DNA of 13,921 nt from Candidatus Zhuqueibacterota bacterium (GTDB lineage: Bacteria > Zhuqueibacterota > Zhuqueibacteria > Residuimicrobiales > Residuimicrobiaceae). The notes beneath the pieces were generated by a model. It ran no database searches. It was not told the origin of the DNA and saw nothing but the letters and a program-made list of their open reading frames with translations. Numbering within the stretch: the stretch's first letter is position 1; the number at the start of each line of letters is the position of its first letter. Made by a program: the position numbers and the translations under genes. Positions 6,765 to 13,921 of this stretch are shown piece after piece. Location: assembly GCA_016934435.1 (NCBI GenBank), contig JAFGSU010000273.1, positions 1-13,921 on the forward strand. The letters are read 5' to 3'.

Positions 6765-9700
6765 ATGCGCAGATACATCCTCTTGCTTTTCGCACTGGCA
6801 TGCATTTACCATACGGCCGCGCCGGCCGATCCATTCATTAGCGAGCAACAGTCCGGCTCCTGGTCGACCCTGCATCCCTGGATCGATGTGGCCAGTCTGC
6901 GTTCGGTGTTTTTCATCGATGATCAGACCGGCTGGGCCATCGAAACCAGCGGTTCCTATCGGGTGATCAAGACCATCGACGGCGGTACCAGCTGGTCCAA
7001 ACTGAACATCGGCTCCAATTCGGAGATCATGCGTGACCTGCATTTTATCGACTCTGACCGTGGCTGGGTCGTCGGCAACGCGGGCGTATTCAGGACTGCC
7101 GATGGCGGGCTCAACTGGACACCGCAGACAAGCGATATTGCTGATCCCAGATTATCCGTGGTGCAGTTCACTAACGCCGACAGCGGCTGGGCGGCCGGTT
7201 ATATCTGGACGGATTCGGATTACGGCATCATCACGCGGACGGCCGACGGCGGCCAGAACTGGGGGACGCAAACCTTCACCGCAGTCGATAAAATAAGCTC
7301 TATATTTTTCATCAACTCCCAAACAGGCTGGGCCATCGGAGACATCAATGCCTTTCCTTCGAGTTCTCAAATTTATAAAACCGTCGACGGCGGCCTGAAC
7401 TGGACGGAACTGACGGTCATCGAGGATAGACACTATTCCCTTTTCTTTATCGATGCAAAAAACGGCTGGTGCACGGGCTATAATACGATACTGAAGACAA
7501 CCGACGGCGGCGCCACCTGGTCCGAACAGAGCGACAACAGCTGGAACAGGCTTACCAGCATCGTCTTCACCGATCCCACCCATGGCTGTGCGGTGGGAGA
7601 GAGATCTTTCGACGGTAATATTTTGGTCTCCGATGACGGCGGCGCCACCTGGCGTCAAACAGTTGTCAATAAAAGTTTGAGTTCGGTCTATTTTGTCGAT
7701 ACACAGACCGGTTGGGCGGTCGGCGATAACGGCACGATTTTAAAAACAACGGACGCCGGTGTGAACTGGAGCAATCTCGCGTTCCTCACCCGCAACAGGC
7801 TATGGTCCATTTACGCTCTCTCCCCCGATCATTTTTGGGCCGGCAGCGGCTATTATGCCGGTGAATCGGGCGCCATCTTTCGCAGCGATGACGGCGGCAC
7901 AGGGTGGCGCACCAGTACGGTTGCCGACGATAATAGCGTCTACGATATTCAATTCATCGACTCACAAACCGGCTGGGCCTGCCTGCGTAAAAACGGCATG
8001 CTGAAAACGACCAACGGCGGACAGAGCTGGCAGCGCATCGCGCCGGCGGGCTGGACCAAAGCCCTGCACGCCGTGTTTTTCCTCGATGCCAAAACCGGCT
8101 GGGCCGCCGGCGGCGGATCGATTTCCCGCATTCTCTGCAAAAGCGCCGATGGCGGCAACACCTGGACCTCGCAAACCATCCCCGGCGGCGAAGCGCTCAT
8201 GGACGTCTATTTCATCACCCCCGATTCGGGCTGGGCCGTGGGCATGAACAGCACCGTGCTGCGTACCGTCGACGGCGGCGCCACCTGGGAGGTGAAAAAT
8301 AGCGGCGTTCCCAGCGATATCTGGCTGAATTGCGTCGTATTTCAGAACAGCCGCGTCGGATTTATCGGCTCGAATACTGCACTCAACGGCGTTATCTGTA
8401 AAACCACGGATGGCGGTGAATCGTGGACACATTACCTTACCAGTTCCGGTATTGTAGAAGATATCTGTTTCATCGACGAGCAGACCGGTTGGGCGGTCGG
8501 GTCGCGCGGGCCATCCGCCAAATCAATCAGCGGCGACGGCGGTATCGATCTCTCCGGCGGCGGCGTCAAAGTCTGGGCGACCGGCGACGGCGGCGATACC
8601 TGGAGCGATCACCCGCTCTCCATCGGCAGCTCCCTGTGGAGCGTCGTCTTTACCGATCTCAACAACGGCTGGGCCGTGGGCAGTAATGGCTATGTTCTGA
8701 AATATACCGATACCCTGCCCATTCCCGCCGCTCCGACGAATCTGACCGCAACCGTGACCGGCTCCAACACCATCCGGCTGAACTGGTTCGATAACGCCAA
8801 CAATGAGACCGGTTTTTACCTCTACCGCAGCGACGGCGTCAGCGGCGCTTACCGCCTCATTGCCACGCTCGCTCCGAATACGACCATGTATGACGACGGC
8901 GGACTGGCCAGCGGCCAGAGCTTCTGGTATCGCATCTGCGCTTTTAACGCCACCGGTAAATCGGCGAAATCGCTGGACGCCTCCGCCGCCCTGGTGCCGC
9001 CGCCGGCAGCACCGGCAGCCCTGTCTCCGGCGAATGACGCCTCCAATCAATCGATCAATCCGACGCTGTCGTGGCAGGGTGTGGCCGACGCGGTCACCTA
9101 CCACCTGCAGGTGGCGACCGATATCAATTTCAACGAAAAGATAGTGGATGATTCCACCCTGTACACCACCAGCAAGGCCATCGGGCCGCTGCAGTATTAC
9201 ACGACCTATTACTGGCGGGTGCGGGCGAAGAATATGGGCGGCACCGGCGCCTGGTCGTCGCCGACCCGGCGGTTCACTACGATTCTGGCGGCTCCGGTTC
9301 CAGTCAGTCCCGATGATGGCGCGACGAATCAGCCGCTTGCACTGTCCTTCATCTGGCATAAAACATCCGGAGCGGATACCTATCACCTGCAGGTGGACGA
9401 CGATCAGTATTTCATCTACCCTCGGGTCATCGATGACGACGGCCTCACCGATACCACCCGGATGGCGGCTTCGCTCAACAGCAGCACGCTCTATTACTGG
9501 CGCGTGCGGGCTAAAAATGCCGGCGGCAGCAGCGACTGGTCCTCTCCCGCCTGGCAGTTCACCACAGTGATGGCCAAGCCGGCTGCGCCGGCGTTATCCG
9601 CTCCGGCGGATGGCTCTGTGGCTCAGGCCCTCGAACCGACATTAAAATGGAACGCCGGCGCCGGCGTAAGCAGTTATCACCTTCAGGTTAGTACCAATGG

Positions 9701-11612
9701 CGAATTTAATCAACTGGTTTTTGACGACTCTACTCTGACCGGCACCTCGAAAAAAATCGGTCCGCTTTCCTACGATACGCGTTACTACTGGCACGTGCGG
9801 GCAAAAAATACAGCGGGAATTAGCGACTGGTCCGATCCGGCGTGGTCGTTCACAACCGTCATGATGGCGCCGGCCATGCCCGCCCTGGTATCGCCGGCGA
9901 ACGGCGCGGCCGATTTATCGAGTACGGTGACATTTTCCTGGTCGCCGGCCGAGAGAGCGCAATTCTACCACCTGCAGCTGGCGATGGACGACGCTTTTAC
10001 CCAGCTTTTTTATGAAAAAAGCGATCTGACCGGCATCAGCGCCGAGGTGGGGCCGCTGGCCGGAATGACTACCTATTACTGGCGCATCTTGGCGCGTAAC
10101 ACCGGCGGCAGCAGCAACTGGACCGGCCCCTGGTCGTTCACCACCCGGCAACTTCCGCCTCTTCCGCCTGTACTGGCAAGCCCGGCGGATAAGAGCAGCG
10201 ACGTCTCCACGACCGTGGTCCTTTCCTGGAATCCCGCAGCGAGCGCCATTGATTATCATTTGCAGGTATCGCTGTTCGCCGATTTCAGTCAGTTAATGGT
10301 GGACGATTCATTGCTCACCGACACCCAGCAGAGCGTCGGCAACCTGTCGCCGGCGACCGGTTACTACTGGCACGTCCGCGCCCGCAATACGGCCGGCTAT
10401 TCCGATTATTCACAAACCTGGTATTTTTTCACCGCCGGAACCGCCTGGAGCATAAAGCAAATCGGCGAGAGCAACGACCTGACCACGGTCTATTTCGTCA
10501 ATGAATCGACCGGCTGGATCGGCGGGCATTTTTCCACCCTGTACAAAACAACCGACGGCGGCGAACAGTGGCAAAAGATCACCCTGTCCAGAAGCATTTT
10601 CATCCGCAGCATATACTTTTTCGATCAGCAGGTGGGCATCTGCACCGGAATCGGAGGCAAAATTTTTCGCAGCGACGATGGTGGAATGAATTGGACGAGT
10701 ATAAACCATCCTGCCGGCTCTTCCATCTGGCTGGAAGCGATCAAATTCGTCGATAACAACACCGGCTGGATTGCAGGAGATGAGGGCACCATCCTCAAGA
10801 CAGTGGACGGGGGATTGACCTGGGTCAAACAGACCAGCAATACCACCGCTCGTCTGGAGGATATCGATTTCGTCGATGCCAATACCGGCTGGGTTGTGGG
10901 CATCGACGGCACGGTTTTATATACCGATAACGGCGGCGATACCTGGGCGCCGCAAGCCATCGGATCGGATTACTGGCTGTTGAGCGTCGATTTAGTCGAC
11001 GCCAATACCGGCTGGGTTGCCGGATTGAGCGGCGCGGTTTATAAAACCATGGATGGCGGCGCCACCTGGATGGATCAATCCTCCTGGGAGTATGATTCCA
11101 TTGAGGACATTCATTTCATCGATGCGAACACGGGGTATGCCGCAGGCTGGAGCGGCAGCCTGTGGAAAACCGCCAATGGTGGGCAGGCGTGGGAAAAAAT
11201 GGAAAGCGGCACCGATAAAGACCTGCAATCGATCTTTTTCATCCATTCCAGCGGCTGGATCGTCGGCAACGAAGGCGTCATTCTGCAGAAAAAATCCGGC
11301 GAACCGGTTACAGTCGAAGATGATAGAGCGATTGAGATGCAGCCGCCGCGCGAGATGGCCCTGCTGCAAAACTATCCCAATCCGTTCAACAGCGCCACGA
11401 CGTTTGCTTTTCATCTTAGCGAACGGACGTTTGTCGAGTTATCCATATATAACCTGTGGGGCCAGAAAGTGGCGGACATCGCCGACGGTTATTTTGATGC
11501 CGGTCGGCACACGATTCACTGGTCGGCGAAAGATTTGGCCAGCGGCGAATATTTCTATCGTTTGCGGACGCCGGCATTTGTAGAGACGAAAAAGATGGTG
11601 TATTTACGGTAA
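6765..11612 (+). CDS. Giant T9SS-secreted protein: Ycf48/BNR-like beta-propellers plus fibronectin-III-like domains
   Basis: 1615 residues; ATG 6765 follows a GAGGTG ribosome binding site. Signal peptide about 1-21 (MRRYILLLFALACIYHTAAP). Residues about 40-650 hold 14 blades of the pattern 'FxDxxTGWAVGxxGxIxKTxDGGxTW'; their GW or equivalent sites start at 56, 100, 141, 188, 234, 274, 316, 357, 403, 445, 489, 532, 575 and 635. Blade 13 has a Gly/Ser-rich insertion (about 580-600). A canonical fibronectin-III domain (653-744) and five mutually similar ~96-residue domains (745-1224), each with a YYW(R/H)-type strand and four ending in FTT, follow. Seven more blades occupy 1225-1510 (GW sites 1250-1497). 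Residues 1531-1615 form the T9SS type-A tail (LLQNYPNPFNSATTFAFHL, IYNLWGQKV, ASGEYFYRL). It should be a large surface or released protein for binding or adhesion. No catalytic site is evident, and sialidase activity is not supported by the Asp-box-like repeats alone. Confidence 0.93.
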   Translation: MRRYILLLFALACIYHTAAPADPFISEQQSGSWSTLHPWIDVASLRSVFFIDDQTGWAIETSGSYRVIKTIDGGTSWSKLNIGSNSEIMRDLHFIDSDRGWVVGNAGVFRTADGGLNWTPQTSDIADPRLSVVQFTNADSGWAAGYIWTDSDYGIITRTADGGQNWGTQTFTAVDKISSIFFINSQTGWAIGDINAFPSSSQIYKTVDGGLNWTELTVIEDRHYSLFFIDAKNGWCTGYNTILKTTDGGATWSEQSDNSWNRLTSIVFTDPTHGCAVGERSFDGNILVSDDGGATWRQTVVNKSLSSVYFVDTQTGWAVGDNGTILKTTDAGVNWSNLAFLTRNRLWSIYALSPDHFWAGSGYYAGESGAIFRSDDGGTGWRTSTVADDNSVYDIQFIDSQTGWACLRKNGMLKTTNGGQSWQRIAPAGWTKALHAVFFLDAKTGWAAGGGSISRILCKSADGGNTWTSQTIPGGEALMDVYFITPDSGWAVGMNSTVLRTVDGGATWEVKNSGVPSDIWLNCVVFQNSRVGFIGSNTALNGVICKTTDGGESWTHYLTSSGIVEDICFIDEQTGWAVGSRGPSAKSISGDGGIDLSGGGVKVWATGDGGDTWSDHPLSIGSSLWSVVFTDLNNGWAVGSNGYVLKYTDTLPIPAAPTNLTATVTGSNTIRLNWFDNANNETGFYLYRSDGVSGAYRLIATLAPNTTMYDDGGLASGQSFWYRICAFNATGKSAKSLDASAALVPPPAAPAALSPANDASNQSINPTLSWQGVADAVTYHLQVATDINFNEKIVDDSTLYTTSKAIGPLQYYTTYYWRVRAKNMGGTGAWSSPTRRFTTILAAPVPVSPDDGATNQPLALSFIWHKTSGADTYHLQVDDDQYFIYPRVIDDDGLTDTTRMAASLNSSTLYYWRVRAKNAGGSSDWSSPAWQFTTVMAKPAAPALSAPADGSVAQALEPTLKWNAGAGVSSYHLQVSTNGEFNQLVFDDSTLTGTSKKIGPLSYDTRYYWHVRAKNTAGISDWSDPAWSFTTVMMAPAMPALVSPANGAADLSSTVTFSWSPAERAQFYHLQLAMDDAFTQLFYEKSDLTGISAEVGPLAGMTTYYWRILARNTGGSSNWTGPWSFTTRQLPPLPPVLASPADKSSDVSTTVVLSWNPAASAIDYHLQVSLFADFSQLMVDDSLLTDTQQSVGNLSPATGYYWHVRARNTAGYSDYSQTWYFFTAGTAWSIKQIGESNDLTTVYFVNESTGWIGGHFSTLYKTTDGGEQWQKITLSRSIFIRSIYFFDQQVGICTGIGGKIFRSDDGGMNWTSINHPAGSSIWLEAIKFVDNNTGWIAGDEGTILKTVDGGLTWVKQTSNTTARLEDIDFVDANTGWVVGIDGTVLYTDNGGDTWAPQAIGSDYWLLSVDLVDANTGWVAGLSGAVYKTMDGGATWMDQSSWEYDSIEDIHFIDANTGYAAGWSGSLWKTANGGQAWEKMESGTDKDLQSIFFIHSSGWIVGNEGVILQKKSGEPVTVEDDRAIEMQPPREMALLQNYPNPFNSATTFAFHLSERTFVELSIYNLWGQKVADIADGYFDAGRHTIHWSAKDLASGEYFYRLRTPAFVETKKMVYLR
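8997..10436 (+). repeat. Five tandem ~290-bp coding repeats (fibronectin-III-like modules)
   Basis: Within the giant gene, residues 745-840, 841-936, 937-1033, 1034-1127 and 1128-1224 are five diverged copies of one module. Shared landmarks are a P-x-L-x-SP-A-D/N start, a TLSW-type strand, YHLQV, a DDSxLT loop, YYW(R/H)VRA(K/R)N and, in the first four, a closing FTT. The spacing of the YYW motif (about residues 815, 910, 1007, 1104, 1200) is 95-97 residues, which points to stepwise tandem duplication. Confidence 0.85.
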
Positions 11613-11634
11613 CACTTTACAGCACTGCCCCGAT

Positions 11635-11686
11635 CGTCCGGCAGATTCCTGCCGGACGGAATGCTCCGGCGGGATTTCCATCCCGC
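11635..11686. repeat. Two consecutive GC-rich hairpins after the propeller gene
   Basis: CGTCCGGCAG (11635-11644) and CTGCCGGACG (11649-11658) form a perfect 10-bp stem with a 4-base loop. GCGGGAT (11669-11675) and ATCCCGC (11680-11686) form a perfect 7-bp stem with a 4-base loop. They lie 23-74 bases past the stop codon. No T-run follows either, so they may protect the 3' end of the mRNA or be REP-like repeats rather than terminate on their own. Confidence 0.65.
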
Positions 11687-11716
11687 AATCCGCCGAAGCG
11701 AGCTGAATTATCTGTT

Positions 11717-11752
11717 GTAAAAACCCCTGTCTTTTGCCAAAAGACAGGGGTT
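11717..11752 (-). terminator. Perfect 14-bp hairpin, probable terminator between convergent genes
   Basis: AACCCCTGTCTTTT (11722-11735) and AAAAGACAGGGGTT (11739-11752) form a perfect stem with a 3-base loop. Read on the minus strand the stem ends in a run of five T (11723-11719), then ACAACA, a modest intrinsic terminator for the kinase genes. On the plus strand there is no T-run beyond the stem's own TT, but the hairpin may still contribute to ending the propeller transcript 110 bases upstream. The rest of the spacer, 11753-11915, shows no recognisable gene. Confidence 0.6.
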
Positions 11753-11915
11753 CAGGCGTAATCGCATCGAGGCCACGCAATCCATCGACACGGATATCTT
11801 CCCCCCCATCTCCGGCGCGATCCATTTTTCCGTCGCCTGCAGCGGAGGGCACTGAGCCGTATACCCCGGATTGGAAGGCACTGCAGAAAGGACCAGGATG
11901 GGATTGGGCTCGGGT

Positions 11916-12014
11916 TCACCTTTGAGAAAATAAAATAGCGAGATAGACTTTTCCCATGCCGCCTTCGCCGAGTTTTTCCAGGATTTTATGATGTGAAATG
12001 GTTTTGCCGATCAT
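11916..12014 (-). pseudogene. Ser/Thr protein kinase, N-terminal remnant (32 codons, truncated)
   Basis: The frame starts with ATG at 12014, one base past the stop of the neighbouring kinase/TPR gene, and has a GGAGG ribosome binding site inside that gene's end. The product begins MIGKTISHHKILEKLGEGG and continues MGKVYLA, the start and glycine-rich ATP loop of a Hanks-type (PknB-like) kinase. Family members continue with the VALK-type lysine strand, whereas here the reading becomes ILFSQR and stops at 11916. Similarity ends near 11937. Nothing downstream resembles the missing catalytic lobe, so this is a deletion or rearrangement remnant rather than a single frameshift. It shows that two kinase genes once stood in tandem. 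Confidence 0.78.
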
Positions 12015-12015
12015 C

Positions 12016-13830
12016 TCATTCCTCCACCGGTAAGTTCATCTTGCGCCGCAGTTCCTGGAACCTGGGGTCGGGGCGAATGCCATCGTCACAGGGCATTCCG
12101 AGTTGTGGCAACGTAGGATCATGAATCTCCAAACCCTTCTCGAGCCAATCGAGGGCCCTGTCTTTCTCCCCGGCCATAATGTAAAACATTGCGATATCGC
12201 CCGGAAGACAGAAACTTTCAGGAAGACGAGCGATCAGGGCCTCGGCCCCACGCTTCATCGCCTCTAAGTATCCTCCCTGAGCATAACCTTCATCGAGCGC
12301 TGAGTCGATTCTCGGATCGTTATATGTGACTCTGGCAAAGTCCTTAGCGGCTTCGAATGCCTCTCTCTCCATCCCTTTCTTTTCGTGCATGATAAACCAG
12401 AGAACGTTCGTAGCGATGGGATAGTTCGGTTGAATCCGCAGGGCTTCCCGGACCGCCGCAATGGCCTCATCGTAGCGCCGCCGAGAATACAGGACGAACG
12501 CATGCCAGCTGCGGACCAGCGGATTGAAGGGGTCAAGCCCGACAGCCCGTTCGCTGTGGCTCTGGGCCTCTTCACCATGCCCCATCATCAGCAGGAATTG
12601 GGCGTATGATCCCTGCGCGCTCGCGACGTTGGGATTGATTTCGAGGCTTCTTCTGTAGGATACCCAGGCACCGTCCCAATCCCAATCGATCACTTTCCTG
12701 ACTACCGCCAGGGCCTCATGGGCGCTGGCTGAGTTCTCGTCTATCTCTATGGCCCGAAGTGCCGCAGCCTTGGCCTTCGGTCCCGCCTCTTCGGGCGACA
12801 CAAAACCCCACTGGTTGCGGATGATCCAAACCCAGGCGCACCCGGCGTAGGCAGCGGCATAAGAGGGATTCTTCTCCAGGGCCAGGTCGAAGTATTTCTC
12901 AGCGATGTCCAGATCTTCCGGCGTCATAAAGTCCATCCATTTGGAGGAGCCCCTGACGTATGCTTCGTAGGCCTCGGGATTGACCATTTCAGCAGAGGTC
13001 AAACGGTCTTTTACAGCTGGCAACAGATTGAGAGCCAGGGCTGTGGCCACGTTCTGTGCCACTTCACTCTGCACCTTCAGGATACCGGAAAAATTCCGTT
13101 CATAGGTGTGTCCCCAGATTCGGGATTGGTCAGAAACCTTAATCAAATCGGCTGAAATCCGAATCTCATCATGGTCCCGCCGGGTACTGCCTTCAAGAAC
13201 GTAATCCACGTCAAGTTCCTGGCCGATCTGGTCAATAGGGGTATCGCCCGCTTTGTATCGCATGATCGACGAACGGGCAATAACGCTCAGATTTTCAGGA
13301 TGAAGTTGTCCCAGTTGGGAGATCATCTCCTGAGTAAAGCCGTCACACAGGTATTCCTGCTCCGAATCGCCAGTGAGGTTGGCAAAAGGGAGAATAGCCA
13401 GTCTTATATGTTGTCTCGAACCACCTCCCCCCATAATCCAGCTCCTGATTCCTACTATATTAAGGCCGATGACAAGGAGTATGAGTACTAATCCGGCATA
13501 TATATAGTTTCTTTTATCACTAAAGATACTTTTCCTGGTTAACCTGGTTACAGACGATGTCTGAACACCGGACACAGCTGTGAGGTCTTTCAGAATTTCT
13601 TTTATGCTTGCATACCGTTCGGCTGGTTTTTTAGCCATAGCCTTTATAACAACTCGTTCCAGTTCTGGGGGAACGGCAGGATTACTTTTTTGCACCGGCT
13701 CTGGTTGCTCATTCAGAATTGAGTAGATCACCGCTTGTTCATAATCGCCTTTAAAGGGACGTTCACCTGTCAGCATCTCATAAAGAATGACCCCCAGTGC
13801 CCAGATATCGGTCCTTTCATCAATGTCCAT
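12016..13830 (-). CDS. 5'-truncated Ser/Thr kinase with TM helix, FlgO/TolB-N-like domain and TPR repeats
   Basis: 604 residues from ATG 13830, but the true gene was longer. Residues 1-85 are the end of a Hanks-type kinase C-lobe: DERTDIWALGVILYEMLTG (subdomain IX) to the KPAERYAS motif with its conserved Arg (subdomain XI). The ATP loop, Lys, HRD and DFG motifs are absent. One membrane helix (about 109-128) is followed by a FlgO/TolB-N-like periplasmic domain (142-270: LAILPFANLTGDSEQEYLCD, then VDYVLEGSTRR, RIWGHTYER). TPR repeats (about 285-600) end with the DPRFQELRRKM tail typical of this kinase-TPR family. Upstream the frame reads TRG, as expected for SPEQ(x)RG, back to about 13839, then meets a stop at 13848-13846. 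AGGGG before the ATG could act as a ribosome binding site, so a kinase-dead membrane TPR protein might be made. More likely it is a decayed gene. Confidence 0.82.
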   Translation of the reverse strand: MDIDERTDIWALGVILYEMLTGERPFKGDYEQAVIYSILNEQPEPVQKSNPAVPPELERVVIKAMAKKPAERYASIKEILKDLTAVSGVQTSSVTRLTRKSIFSDKRNYIYAGLVLILLVIGLNIVGIRSWIMGGGGSRQHIRLAILPFANLTGDSEQEYLCDGFTQEMISQLGQLHPENLSVIARSSIMRYKAGDTPIDQIGQELDVDYVLEGSTRRDHDEIRISADLIKVSDQSRIWGHTYERNFSGILKVQSEVAQNVATALALNLLPAVKDRLTSAEMVNPEAYEAYVRGSSKWMDFMTPEDLDIAEKYFDLALEKNPSYAAAYAGCAWVWIIRNQWGFVSPEEAGPKAKAAALRAIEIDENSASAHEALAVVRKVIDWDWDGAWVSYRRSLEINPNVASAQGSYAQFLLMMGHGEEAQSHSERAVGLDPFNPLVRSWHAFVLYSRRRYDEAIAAVREALRIQPNYPIATNVLWFIMHEKKGMEREAFEAAKDFARVTYNDPRIDSALDEGYAQGGYLEAMKRGAEALIARLPESFCLPGDIAMFYIMAGEKDRALDWLEKGLEIHDPTLPQLGMPCDDGIRPDPRFQELRRKMNLPVEE

Positions 13831-13839
13831 TCCCCTAGT

Positions 13840-13921
13840 GTCATGTCAACATAATTAAGTTGGGTAATATCTTGCATATTGTTAATAAATTTTGTATATT
13901 CCCTCAAGGTAATTTTTGTCC
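13840..13921. mobile_element. Possible end of an inserted element disrupting the kinase gene
   Basis: Kinase similarity stops abruptly near 13839. The bases beyond it (13843-13921) are only about 27% GC, far below the flanking gene, and have stops in the kinase frame. The junction reads CTAG followed by TGTCATGTCAACATAATTAAG, the kind of short ordered end seen at IS termini, with CTAG as a possible target duplication. No transposase is visible because the window ends. A simple deletion joining unrelated intergenic DNA would look the same. Confidence 0.3.

Noticed and set aside
8523..9386. 287-codon minus-strand frame in the middle of the propeller gene
   Set aside because: It is antisense to well-conserved FnIII and propeller repeats and is Gly/Arg/Ile-rich in the manner of a shadow frame.
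6765..11612. Calling the giant protein a sialidase because of Asp-box-like DGGxxW repeats
   Set aside because: The blades match the Ycf48-type pattern. The sialidase arginine triad and Tyr/Glu pair could not be identified.
11604..11852. 82-codon minus-strand frame between the propeller gene and the kinase remnant
   Set aside because: It runs through three hairpins and overlaps the end of the propeller gene, with no recognisable product.

Overview
The window looks like chromosomal DNA of a Gram-negative bacterium of the FCB group, perhaps candidate division KSB1, Calditrichota or a relative. This assignment is inference. The main evidence is two secreted proteins that end in a type IX secretion (T9SS) type-A sorting domain with a PNPFN core. 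An outer-membrane-type polysaccharide export protein, many short dispersed repeats and moderately GC-rich genes in AT-richer spacers agree with it. I see no tRNA, rRNA or CRISPR array.

Layout. The left half (1-6047) is all on the minus strand. In transcription order it holds a secreted charged coiled-coil protein (6047-5334), a secreted GH114/TM1410-like glycoside hydrolase with a T9SS tail (5145-3877), an MntP-type manganese efflux pump (3627-3064), an SLBB-rich polysaccharide export protein (2627-681) with a good sigma70-like promoter in front, and the first 83 codons of a Wzz/GumC-type chain-length determinant (250 to the left edge). A three-copy array of ~110-bp repeats lies between the last two genes.

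The spacer 6048-6764 carries a ~200-bp element with inverted-repeat ends and a sigma70-like promoter (TTGATA-17-TATAAT). It precedes a 1615-residue secreted protein on the plus strand (6765-11612). I count 21 Ycf48/BNR-like blades in that protein, 14 + 7, plus six fibronectin-III-like domains between the two blocks and a T9SS tail.

The right end is rearranged. On the minus strand a Ser/Thr kinase-TM-FlgO-like-TPR gene (13830-12016) has lost most of its kinase domain. One base after its stop a second kinase starts and breaks off after its glycine-rich loop (12014-11916). AT-rich DNA beyond 13840 abruptly replaces the missing kinase N-terminus and may be the end of a mobile element that continues outside the window.

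How the genes fit together: most products act at the cell envelope (exopolysaccharide assembly and export, a secreted polysaccharide-cleaving enzyme, a large T9SS surface protein, a periplasmic or secreted coiled coil, a metal pump). A link between the GH114-like enzyme and the polysaccharide locus is plausible but unproven. I do not see a clearly new defence or catalytic system. The most notable points are the 3 x 7-blade architecture of the giant protein, the two broken tandem kinases and the repeat array inside the polysaccharide operon.
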